Part shown: piece by piece, positions 35,210 to 46,400 of the stretch
Layout of the letters: each line of letters opens with the position of its first letter
Position numbering within the stretch: position 1 is the first letter of the stretch
Source: Bolinopsis microptera
Taxonomy: Eukaryota > Ctenophora > Tentaculata > Lobata > Bolinopsidae
Reading direction: 5' to 3'
Length of the DNA stretch: 64,000 bases
Assembly: GCF_026151205.1 (NCBI RefSeq)
Contig: NC_087078.1
Span: 10,483,675-10,547,674 of the forward strand
Translations under genes and position numbers: made by a program
Notes under the pieces: model-generated
What the model was told of the DNA's origin: nothing
The model's database searches: none
What the model saw: the letters and a program-made list of their open reading frames with translations, nothing else

Positions 35210-36504
35210 CTACAAGGCTATACGACTTGTGTGGGGTGTCGTGGCTACATGCTATATGGTTGCTTTCGGGTTGAAACACATGATTTCGGATCCTTGACAT
35301 CGTTATGTACGGAACGGAATTCTATTAAAATATTTACCTGAATTGTGACATTTTTGACTAACTTATTACCGTACTCTATGAAATTATTCGGTTTGATATG
35401 GAAACTAACTCCTATTTTCTTATCGATCATTACTTTATAAAGTTATAATCGACATTAGAATCATTGAATTTTTCATAACTGACAGAACGTTGTCCCGTTG
35501 AATATATCAAACCACAAATCTACATTTTTAATTAATTTATTAACTAATAAATTACATTTCTATTTACATAATTGTTTTTTGCATCAATCGCTGTTTTTAC
35601 AATTGATTATTTTCTTGAATAACTTACTGATTATAATAACTACCATTTTACTGGTTATTTTTATATTTCTTTTGCGATATTGAATAAAATCTAAGTTTTC
35701 AGAAACCAGTTTTTAGAGTTATTACTTATTAGAGAATAGTGATAGAACCAAGATCTATGTAATTCAAAACTTAACTTATTAGAATTTTGTAGTTGCTAAA
35801 TAAAATAAAACTCCTTATATTACTAGTGATTGATATTTTAATTGAGTAATACTCAGATTAATTGTCAATATCCTATTACAAGTTAATCAATAGTGTTTAC
35901 AAAGTAAATTATAAACCCTTTTTTGATTTGAATAAAGTTATACAATATTCTAATTTAACTGCTATTTATTTGCCTTCCCGAGATTGGTATATCTCGATAC
36001 TTCTTTAAGCATGGTATAAATAGACTATATATACGAAGGAATAGCTAGCAATTAGCTCACAAAGTGATGTTTCGATATGGTGAAGATATTGTGCGTTGTT
36101 CTTCGCAGAATGACTGTAACCAATCAGCGAATTTGTTTGTTCGAGTTTCCAATATGCTAAGACTTTTTAAATCAAATTAGCTTCCTTTTTTACAATTAAA
36201 TATTTCGTTATTCAATTGAACCAGTAAACTTACAGTTATTTCATACAAAAAGAGTATTACTCTGGTGTTTATCTGTGTTTTAAAGTGTTTGATCCTAGAT
36301 TCCGGGATATACACGGATCACTAAATCTTGCTAATCCGTATTTTATGTTATTTTGTAAAAACTTAAACTAATGAACTGTATTGTTAATCATATTCAACTA
36401 TCCATTCAATGTTGGTATGAATATCTTGAAAAGTAACTTGAAAAGTAACTTGAAAAGTAACTTGAAAAGTGTGTTATTCAACCCTGACAATCTCAGCTGT
36501 AGCA
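35210..36504. other. PCLAF-RANGAP1 intergenic
   Basis: Strongly AT-rich spacer with AATAAA motifs near 35,684 that may end PCLAF transcripts. No coding or structured element recognised apart from the 12-bp repeat just before the next start codon. Confidence 0.4.
36425..36472. repeat. 12-bp tandem repeat before the RanGAP start
   Basis: Four copies of CTTGAAAAGTAA (last one CTTGAAAAGTGT), ending 32 nt upstream of the ATG at 36,505, so in the presumed 5' UTR or core promoter. Confidence 0.8.
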
Positions 36505-39500
36505 ATGGCCGATAATCTAGCAGCGAACTTGGCCAAGTTCAATGTCAAGGACGACAGGATTGTCTCATTCGAGGGGCAGGGCCTCAAACTAGACAATGCA
36601 CAGCTTGGTATGTACAGTGCAGTTTTTCAAAGCTTGTTAAAACTCAAACTTCTGATAAAAATCATAACTAACAACCAAAAATGTAACATTTCATTTTTGT
36701 TACAAACGTAACAGATGTAAATTTTACAGCTGAAGATATAGTGAGAGCAATAGAGACATGTGCCAGTATGGAGATCCTGAATCTAGCTGGTAACACTCTC
36801 GGTGTTGAAGCCGCACAGGAGATAGCTAATGCTTTACAAAGCAGACCTACATTCAAGGTAGGAACATTTCCTGCTTCTTTTCAGCATATTTATTTTAAAA
36901 CAGTACAGAACATCATAATAATATTCTTTAACCGAATTTAACGTGTTACCAAGAACACCGGAACCCTGCTTACTCCCTCCCCCAACCCTGCTAACCCTGC
37001 TAACCCCCTCTTTCAGTTTGCCCTGTGGAAGGACATGTTCACAGGTAGACTCCGCTCAGAGATCCCCGCAGTCCTGCGCTCCCTCTCGAGCGCCATGATA
37101 ATAGCTAACACACAGCTAGTAGAGCTGGATCTGTCTGATAACGCGTTCGGTCCTGACGGTGCGGAAGCGATCAGAGGGTTGTTGACTAGCCCTGTAGCGT
37201 ACACTATACAAACGCTGAAGTTCCAGAATAACGGACTGGGTGGTGGTGGCGTGGTTAGTTGTTAATGTTTAATTTTTGGGTAATTGTGGATCTTAGAGCT
37301 GTGTCGATGGTTAGTTTTGATAGTTGATGAAAAAAAGAGACAGTATTTGTGTGTTAAAAATGTCTAATTTAATATTTACTCGACATATTTTTTAGATAAT
37401 AGCGGATTGTCTGACAGCAAACCATGCTCGAGCAAAGAAAGCGGGTAAATCACTTGATCTGAGAACGTTTATCGCTGGTCGAAACAGACTTGAGAATCCT
37501 GGTGCTAAAGCGCTGGGAGCCGCTTTCTCGGTGAGTCGGCACTTACCTTTTTAGTAGCTTGTTATTACAATTAACAGCACTTTAGTTCTCTCTTTCATAG
37601 CTTACTAGTACAATAAACTGGCAGTGTTTAATATCTCTATTTAGCTTGTCAGTACAACAAGCTGACTATATTGACTCCGTCACTCCTCACACTAAAAGTC
37701 GGTTGACACAGCTTCAACCCCAGAAACAATACCTATCGTCACAGCTGTGCTGTGTCAATATCTCTCTTAGTACAACTAACTGACAGAAGCATCTTCACCC
37801 CTAAAATAAGCTAGTATTAATAAATAATTAATTAACTAATTAATGTCATTAAAACCCTCATCCCTCAGTTGCTAGGTACATTGGAACAGATTGAAGTTAT
37901 CCAGAACGGTATACAGTATGAGGGTATTGCAGCTCTAGCAGACTGTATCAAACACAGCCCAAATCTTAAGATTCTCAATCTAAACGACAATATTATGACG
38001 CCTAGAGGAGCTATTGCCATTGCTGAGGTACTGTTACAATTAACTGATCATTTTCCTTTCATTGATCTTTGTTCAATATTACCAGCCCCCTGGACGTTTG
38101 GTTTTGTATTGCCGAACTTTACAATCCCATCTTAACTCCTCAAACAATTCTTCTATTTCAGGCCCTTCCCTCAGCAACGATGCTGGAGGTTCTAAACATT
38201 GGTGATTGTCTTGTGAAGAGTAAAGGAGCTCTTGCAGTTGCTGAAAATATAAAGGGTCTCACTAAATTGAAGGTGCCCATTTTCTGTTCCGGTTTAAATG
38301 TTGTGTGTATGGAGCGCGCTGCGACACAAACTGATGACAAGATTTAATTTTGAATGGCGTTTCGCGCTTTACGCCTGTTTTTGTTGCTTGGCTGTAAGAA
38401 TTCATGTGATGTGCCCGCCCAAAAACGTGGGCCGGCCCCGTATAACATTTACATTTGAAACCAAGCCTATCTAATCTGCCCAATAATGTGCGTGCAGCAT
38501 TCATCCTGTAATCTGGATTCTTGGCAAAACTATAGAATTGGCAAGTCATCCGACATTTCTGACGAGGGAAAGAATAAGCGGCTAGCCAATTATTACATTT
38601 AATTATTAATTAAATGAGATAAACGAGTTTAAGTGTTTAAAACATTCTTTGATGTGAGTACGCTGCTTGAGTCATCCTAATGTGCATTGCGTTCACTTTT
38701 TAAGCTATGTGTTATACCGTGACAGTAGAAAGAAGTACTTACTGGCATTTAGCCAGAAAAAGTCAAATAGATCCGAAATCAAATTGTAAGACATAACTAA
38801 ATTTCAGGAACTGATACTCAGCTACAACGAAATACAGTCAGATGGTGGCGAAGCTATCGCCAAAGCCTGCGCAAAACTAGGGGCTCTTACAACATTAGAT
38901 CTTGATGGGAACCACTTTGGAGATGACGGCAAGACGAAAGTTTCCGACGCTTTAGGAGTCGCTAAACTTTCTCTGCTGAAGCCAGGTATTGGATTGTTTA
39001 TGTCATTATAGTTGTTTATAGACAGAATGTACGATGAACGTGGCCCATCTTTACATCTCCAGAAGTAGCAGTTCATTCTAATTGTTATACTTGACATTGA
39101 AACTTAACGAACTTGTACACCAGGTCTCGATAACGATGAAGGAATACCCTCTGACGATGAAGGAGAAGCAGAGGAAGGAGAGAAAGAAGAAGAGAAGGAA
39201 GAAAAACAAGACTCTCCAGAAAAAGCCAAAGCAGCTCCTGCTCCGTTTGTATTCGGAGCCCCTGCACCAAAATTAGTTGGACCTGACGATCCGAACAAAA
39301 CATTTGGATTCGGGGCTCCGGCCGGGGCTGACTTCTCGTTTGGAAACGTGGGTGGAACTAATATCTTCGCTAAAAAGGACGAAGGTATGTTGATAAATAC
39401 TTCATCAACTTCAGCTGATCTATAATTAAATTATTCTCCGCAAACTGTTCAAAGACTTAAAGTTTAGATATATGTATATTAGAAGTCAGTAGATATTAGG

Positions 39501-42500
39501 TAAGTTGTAGACGAAGAGATCAAACCTTCATCACCTATATTTCAGCTGATCACTCGTTCAAGGGGGTTGGTACAGCGCTCTTCTCAGCCCCTGGGACCGA
39601 TGGCAATCCTGAAGGGGAACAGGATGTACACTTTGAGGCACTTGTTCATCTGGAGAAAGTAGAGGTGAAGACAGGAGATGAGGATGATGAAGAACTGTAC
39701 AAACATCGGGCCAAGCTGTTCAGGTGTTTTACTTTAGTCCCTTTAAACTAGGAATAATGTCTTGTGTAACATCCGGACATGGTTATTGGGCGTATATAGA
39801 TTATAAATTGATGATAATTTTTGACAAGGTATGTGACTTTTCGACACAATACGAAGTTAAGATACTCTAAAGAACTGACTGTTTATATCTCCAGGTTTGA
39901 CAAGGACGTTGGAGCATGGAAAGAGCGTGGTGTTGGAGACATCAGGGTACTCCAAAACAAGTTCACTAAGAAATCCCGGCTTCTCATGAGACGAGACATC
40001 ATCCTAAAGATCTGCTGCAACCACCTCATCACCAAACAAACAGAGATGAAACCCAATGCTGGCAGCAACAAATCCCTCGTGTGGTTCACCAGTTCAGATT
40101 ATTCGGAAGGAGAACCAAAACCTGAGCAGCTGGCAGTCAGATTCAAAACCCCTGCCATCTGCGCAGAGTTTCTGGAAGCATTCACCAAAGCGAAAGAGGA
40201 GTCCCCCGAGCCGGGTTCCACTCCCACAAAGAAACCAGAACCTGCAGCCGCACCAAAACCTGCTGCACCGAAACCCGCCGAACCTGCAACACCTGCACCC
40301 TTCTCCTTTGCCTCACTGGCCGCTAATGCTGAGAAAGCTGCATTTGCCGCCAAAACCTCTCCCCAAAAGACTCCAGTGAAAGTGGGTGACGGTGACGCGT
40401 ACAGAGAGGAGGCATATGAGCCAGACGTGCAGTTCGACCCCATTGTGAAGTTGGATAAGGTGGAGACTAACACAGGAACGGAGAACGAGGAGACCAAGTT
40501 CACGCACCGCTGTAAACTGTACAGGTTTGTACTAGCTGTCAAATTGTGTTGCACCTTGTGCCAATTTCAATGGTGGCTGACTTGAATAGAGAGAAATTGA
40601 GAAACTGAGAAATTCCTACGCAGAACATTATGCATATGTATTCTTGTGTAAAATTGTATTGATCCCGTTTGATGCGACAAGGAAAAATGCTCTTACCAGG
40701 AAAGGAATTTAATTGCAACCATGCGATTTTACATTATATGCATATAATGATATGCCTGTTTTATTTAGCATAGTTTCCATTTCCCGAATTCTTAATAAAT
40801 TTTCCTTGTAGGTTTGACAAAGATGTTGGCGCCTGGAAGGAGAGGGGTCTGGGTGACATATCAGTATTGTGGAACAAGAAAGAGGGAAAAGGCAGGGTTC
40901 TTATGAGACGAGAGCAGATCCTAAAGTTGTGTTGCAATCACCTGATTACTCCGGAGATGGAAATGAAACCTCACCAAGGTTAGGGTTACTTAAACTCTTC
41001 TTGAGAAAATCACAGTTTGCTTCGTGTATTATTACAAGCTTTATTTATTCCGTTGCTTCGTCAATACGTCTAATTGAGTTTTATGCCTCGAAATTTTCCA
41101 GGTAACGACAAGTTTTGGGTGTGGCACACGTTTGCTGACTTCACGGAGGGAGAACCGAGATTTGAGCAGCTCGCAGCAAGGTTCAAAACGGCTGAGGCGG
41201 CCGCTCAGTTCAAGGCTGCTTTTGAGGACTGTCAGAATAACCTCGGAAAGGTGAGATGCGGGAGAGAAACACGAAAATGTTCTAAATCTGCAACCTTTTA
41301 CATGTTATTTACAAATCCTGTAAATTACATAAGTTGTTGTTGTTTTTAAATTGCTCAAATATCAACACACATTCGTCACAGGTGGATTTGTCAGAAGACC
41401 CAGAAGCTAAACAAGCGGAAGAAGCTATCGAGAAAGTGAACCTCTCAGAGCCCGCTGCCGCCCCAGCTAAGGCTGGAGGCATGGCGGCATTTCTCTCAAA
41501 ACAGAAGGATAACTGGACCTGCAACACGTGTGATCTGTCCAATGAGCAGAGTGCTAACAAGTGTATAGCTTGTCAGACCCCGAACCCTGATGCTCCTCCA
41601 GAAGCAGCTGATAACAACACTACAGATTCCGGCACCGGGTCCAAGTTTAATTTTGGAATGCCTAATTCTGCCATAGGAGGTTTCACATTTGGAACCCCAG
41701 CTGCCACAGTTCCTGCAGCAACAGGAGGGTCTGGGTTCAGTTTCGGACCACCGACTTCCGGGTTCTCATTTGGCAACACAGCTGCAGCCGTCCCAGCTCC
41801 AGCAGCAGCTGCTTCTGCCTTTTCCTTTGGTACTCCAGCACCAGCAGCCACTCCAGAGGTTCCTAGCTCTGGGTTTTCATTTGGGACTGCCGCCCCAGCA
41901 TCAGCAGCGCCCACATTCCAATTTGGCTCAGGTGCAGCGCCTACCCCTCCCCCAGTGGATAAAACTCCTGCTAAAGAGGAAGAAAAACCATCTCTATTTG
42001 CTGGGTTCTCATTTGGCACCGTTCCAAAAGCAGACTCTCCCGCTTTAGAAGCAGTACAAACAGTCGGAGCATCAAGTGCAGTGGTAGAAATAACAGTCGA
42101 CTACCCAGAGTTTGTAGCAGAACCTTCTGAAGCAATCTTGGAAAAGATCACCAAACCAGAGAGCGTCGCAGAAGCAGTCGGCTGCTCTGACCCCGGCAAC
42201 GTAGCGTCCTTCGTCGGGAAACTCTCCCAGGTGATGAGCAACAAAACCACCAACACATCCCACCAGATCGTAGATAGTTTGCTCTCGTCCTGCTTTGCTC
42301 AAAACAGTCCCAGTATGTTGACCAACGAGCTTCTCGTCACCATGGGTCTCATCAAAAGCGAAAAGAAGAACTTTAAACCGGAGTCTGACGTAGAGAACAT
42401 GTTGAGATTGATGGCACATGCTGTCGGGCAGGAGTACTTCCCTCCGTCCAGTGCTAAAATTATATCTGCTTTTGTTAAGAAGGACAAGGAAGTGTTAACT

Positions 42501-42548
42501 AATAAAATCAGTGACTGCGCCGATTTGTTCAAATCTTTCCAAATTTGA
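36505..42548 (+). CDS. RANGAP1: RanGAP1-RanBP2-type fusion protein, 1,200 aa
   Basis: Thirteen coding exons, all GT-AG and phase-consistent: 36,505-36,607; 36,730-36,857; 37,017-37,253; 37,396-37,530; 37,869-38,027; 38,162-38,272; 38,808-38,985; 39,124-39,384; 39,546-39,723; 39,895-40,524; 40,812-40,978; 41,102-41,250; 41,382-42,548. Domains: LRR RanGAP (1 to about 350; [12 protein letters not shown] with R88, and [10 protein letters not shown]); acidic linker with FVFG, FGFG and FSFG; Ran-binding domains at about 465-598 and 674-811 (each with [12 protein letters not shown]); RanBP2-type zinc finger (C859, C862, C873, C876; N866); eight FxFG repeats; RanGAP1 C-terminal domain (about 1,045-1,200) with the SUMO motif GLIKSE (K1137). 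Human RanGAP1 is 587 aa without RanBDs. Role by family: Ran-GTP hydrolysis and export-complex disassembly at the pore's cytoplasmic face. The ATG at 36,505 fits homology; an in-frame ATG at 36,469 also exists. Confidence 0.92.
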
Positions 42549-43484
42549 GACGATACGAGTGATAAAATGTTATTAAAGATTGATTAATTCCGATGGTACA
42601 TAATATATATTTCGATGATTGCAGGTTCATTAATCGACGAGGTAGATTTTGTGGATTTGAATTAATTATTCATTATTTTAAGTAACTAGTAAATACAATT
42701 TTAAAATTTGTTGTTTAACTTTATTGGACAGGAAAGGGCGTATTTATTTTTCTATAGTTTTGGGAATACTGCCGCTTTTCGGCTGATATAGCTCGTTTTA
42801 TTTGCTCATGCTACTTAAGTAGAAATTTTCCAGAATTATGAGACCCGGGAGGAATTTAATTTAAAAGTTGAAATTATCATGACTCTAAAGTTAAAAGTAA
42901 GACGACGTTCTCATTCACTATGACAAAATAATGATATTTTTAATTACATTTCTATCTTATTAAAATTTCGTATTTTATTTCTATTGGTTTAAGTCGCCAC
43001 CAATACATCAACAAGAAACCAAGTTGGAAGGGAAGCTTCAAATCGAGTATATCCACTCAGAATCCAGTTCATTTCACTGATTAGGACGGTTAATTAGGGT
43101 AATGTTAAGGTAATTGCTAATTAATAAGCAAAGTATCTTGATACCACAGACACATTAGTACAGGAGCTCCAACTGCAGCAGGAACTGAGTCATTGGTAGT
43201 AAGCGCACGGTTACCATGACAACAGTATCTAGGAGCCAGTGCTGAGCATTTCCCGGTCTTAACAATTGACGTAAGGACGCTCGGTAAAGTTGCTCTGTTT
43301 ACTTTCCTACTGTAAGCTTGTATCCTGGACTAGGCTTGTAGTTTTGTTGTTGGAGATTGTTTCACAAGTTTGTTTGGAAGGTGACGTAATTAGTGAACGA
43401 GTGCAAGTTTCCAACTCCTGTTTAAAGAGTTTGAGTAGTTATCACCAGCGGTTATAATCAGTAGTTGTGAGGTGGAACCTGGCA
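42549..43484. other. Intergenic after RanGAP fusion gene
   Basis: AT-rich RanGAP 3' flank (ATTAAA near 42,570) and upstream region of the next gene. Nothing else recognised. Confidence 0.4.
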
Positions 43485-46400
43485 ATGGCTCAAGCTGTTA
43501 AACCCCCGCTAGCGGCACCTGATCTGTGGATTATAATGGACGCCACAACGACAAACAAAGAGTCCGTTCAATTATTGGAGGATTGGTGAGTAAAATAGTC
43601 GCCAAGATGTTAAAGATTGTTCAAGACAGATACGATTTCATTTACTACACGAATAATATACACTTTTATGACGTATTTTCGTTTGACAGATACAATTACA
43701 AGACAAATAAACTTTGTATGTTCGTCTAAGATCACCTATAACAGAATATGTATAACATGGATAATAAGGTGTGTTTTCATGGAAACTGTACCCTCAGGTT
43801 GAGGCAGCTGCCATTTCCAATGTGCAAGCCCAAGTCAGGAACCCACTCACCTGAATCTTATAGAGACTCTGTTCTAAGAAGGTATACTGTGATGATGAAC
43901 AGTTTTCTGTTTTGTTTTGAAATACGAGAACTAGACTAAATTGTGTTTCGAAAAACTGGAGAAAAAAAATTTGGCCATGCAGGGGATCGAACCCTGGACA
44001 ATTTAGACTGACCTGAATTTTCACTTTTCCGTCCGATCATCTTGGAAAGTTTTTTGTACATCCCCATAGACGTAAATAGTAACCAAAAAAATTATTTTTG
44101 AAAAATTCGGAAATTTAGGTGTTCCCCAAGCCGTTTCCATGACAACCGCGCTCGCGAACCTCAGAAATCTGGAAAAATTCGATATCTCAGGACCCATTGC
44201 ACCTACAGAGCTAAAATTAGGCTTAAAAGATGCGGAATTGGCACATTTATATGAGACTTATTAATAAACATATAGCCTAAAGTGCTCACTTTCGTCAAAA
44301 ATTGCAAAAAACACATTTTTTGTACATTTCCATGGCAACCGCGCCCTAAAATTTGGATGTGCATCTCTATTTTTCAGTCAAACTATGAACAGCTCAGAAC
44401 TACAGGGGGATAACTACAGGGGGAGAACTAGAGGGGAGAGAACAGCTCAGTACTACACCTGAGGAAGAACTACAGGAGGGAGAACAGCTTAGAACTACAT
44501 AATTCTGAGCTGTTCCCCCATGTAGTTCTCCCCCTCCTCTGTAGTTCTCCCTCCTGTAGTTCTGAGCTGTTCTCTCCCTGTAGTTCTGAGCTGTTCTCTC
44601 CCCTGTAATTCTCCCCCTATAGTACTTCTGAGCTGCTCCCCCTGTAATTCACCCCCTGTAGTTCTGAGCTGTTCTCTCTCCATGTAGTTCTTTTGAGCTG
44701 TTCTCCCCCTGTAGTTCTTTTGAGCTATTCTCCCCCCTCCCTGTAGTTTCTTCTTAGCTGTTCCCCCATGAAGTTCTGAGCTGTTCCCCCTGTAGTTACC
44801 CCTCCCCTGTAGTTCTCCCTCCCTGTAGTTCTGAGCTGTTCTCTCCCCTGTAGTGCTCCCCCTGTAGTTCTGAGCTGTTCTCCCCCTGTAGTTCTCCCCC
44901 TGTAGTTCTGAGCTGTTCTCCCCCTGTAGTTCTTCCTCCTGTAGTTCTGAGCTGTTCTCTCCCCATGTAGTTCTTTTGAACTATTCTCCCCCCTCCCTGT
45001 AGTTTCTTCTGAGCTGTTCCCCCATGTAGTTCTCCCCCTCCCCTGTAATTCTCTCCCTCCCCCCTGTAGTTCTGAGCTGTTCTCCCCCCTGTAGTTCTCC
45101 CCCTGTAGTTCTGAGCTGTTCCCCCTGTAGTTCCCCCTCCCCCGTAGATCTCCCTCCTGTACTTATGAGCTGTTCTCTCCGCTGTAGTGCTCCCCCTGTA
45201 GTTCTGAGCTGTTCTCCCCCTGTAGTTCTGAGCTGTTCTTCCCCTGTAGTTCTTCTGAGATGTTCTCTCCCCTGTAGTTCTCCCCCCTGTAGTTCTGAGC
45301 TGTTCTCTCCCCTGTAGTTCTTCTGAGCTGTTCTCCCCCTGTAGTTCTCCCACCCTGTAGTTCTGAGCTGTTCTCCCCCTGTAGTTCTTCCTCCTGTAGT
45401 TCTGAGCTGTTCTCCCTTGTAGTTCTTCTGAGCTGTTCTCTCCCCCGTAGTTCTTCTGAGCTGTTCTCTCCCTGTAGTTCTCCCACCCTGTAGTTCTGAG
45501 CTGTTCTGCCCCTATAGTTCTCCCTCCTGTAGTTCTGAGCTGTTCTCCCCCTGTAGTGCTTCCTCCTGTAGTTCTGAGCTGTTCTCCCCCCTGTAGTTCT
45601 CCCACCCTGTAGTTCTGAGCTGTTCTCTCCGCTGTAGTGCTCCCCCTGTACTCTGTAGTTCTGAGCTGTTCTCTCCCCTGTATTTCTCCCTCCTGTAGTT
45701 CTGGGCTGTTTTCCCCCTGTAGTTCTTCCTCCTGTAGTTCTGAACTGTTCTCCCCCGGTAGTTCTCCCACCCTGTTGTTCTGAGCTGTTCTCCCCCTGTA
45801 GTTCTCCCTCCTGTAGTTCTGAGCTGTTCTCCCCCTGTAGTTTTGAGCTGTTCTCTACCCTGTAATTCTCCCACCCTGTAGTTCTGAGCTGTTCTCCCCC
45901 TGTAGTTCTGAGCTGTTCTCCCCCCTGTAGTTCTGAGCTGTTCTCCCCCTGTAGTTCTCCCACCCTATAGTTCTGAGCTGTTCTCCCCCTGTAGTTCTGA
46001 GCTGTTCTCCCCCTGTAGTTCTGAGCTGTTCTCCCCCTGTAGTTCTGAGCTGTTCTCTCCCCTGTAGTTCTCCCTCCTGTAGTTCTGAGCCGTTCTCCAC
46101 CTGTAGTTCTCCCTCCTGTAGTTCTGAGCTGTTCTCCCCCTGTAGCTCTCCCTCCTGTAGTTCTGAGCTGCTCTCCCCTTGTAGTTCTTCTGAGCTGTTC
46201 TCCCCCCTGTAGTTCCCCCCCCCCCCCCCCCCCCCCCCTGTAGTTCTGAGCTGTTCTCCCTCCTGTAGTTCTTCCTCGGGTGTAGTACTGAGCTGTTCTC
46301 TCCCCTCTAGTTCTCCCCCTGTAGTTATCCCCCTGTAGTTCTGAGCTGTTCATAGTTTGACTGAAAAATAGAGATGCACATCCAAATTTTAGGGCGCGGT

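Noticed and set aside
36505-42548. Two adjacent genes (RanGAP1 and a RanBP2 fragment) mis-joined
   Set aside because: All 13 exons keep phase, no stop or promoter-like gap lies between them, and the RanGAP1 C-terminal domain follows the RanBP2-like block, which a simple tandem arrangement would not give. cDNA is still the decisive test.
44495-46353. Long minus-strand open frames (up to about 400 codons) rich in ENSSELQGE-type peptides
   Set aside because: They are translations of the CTGTAGTTC satellite inside the foldback element, open in several frames because the unit lacks stops; not a gene.
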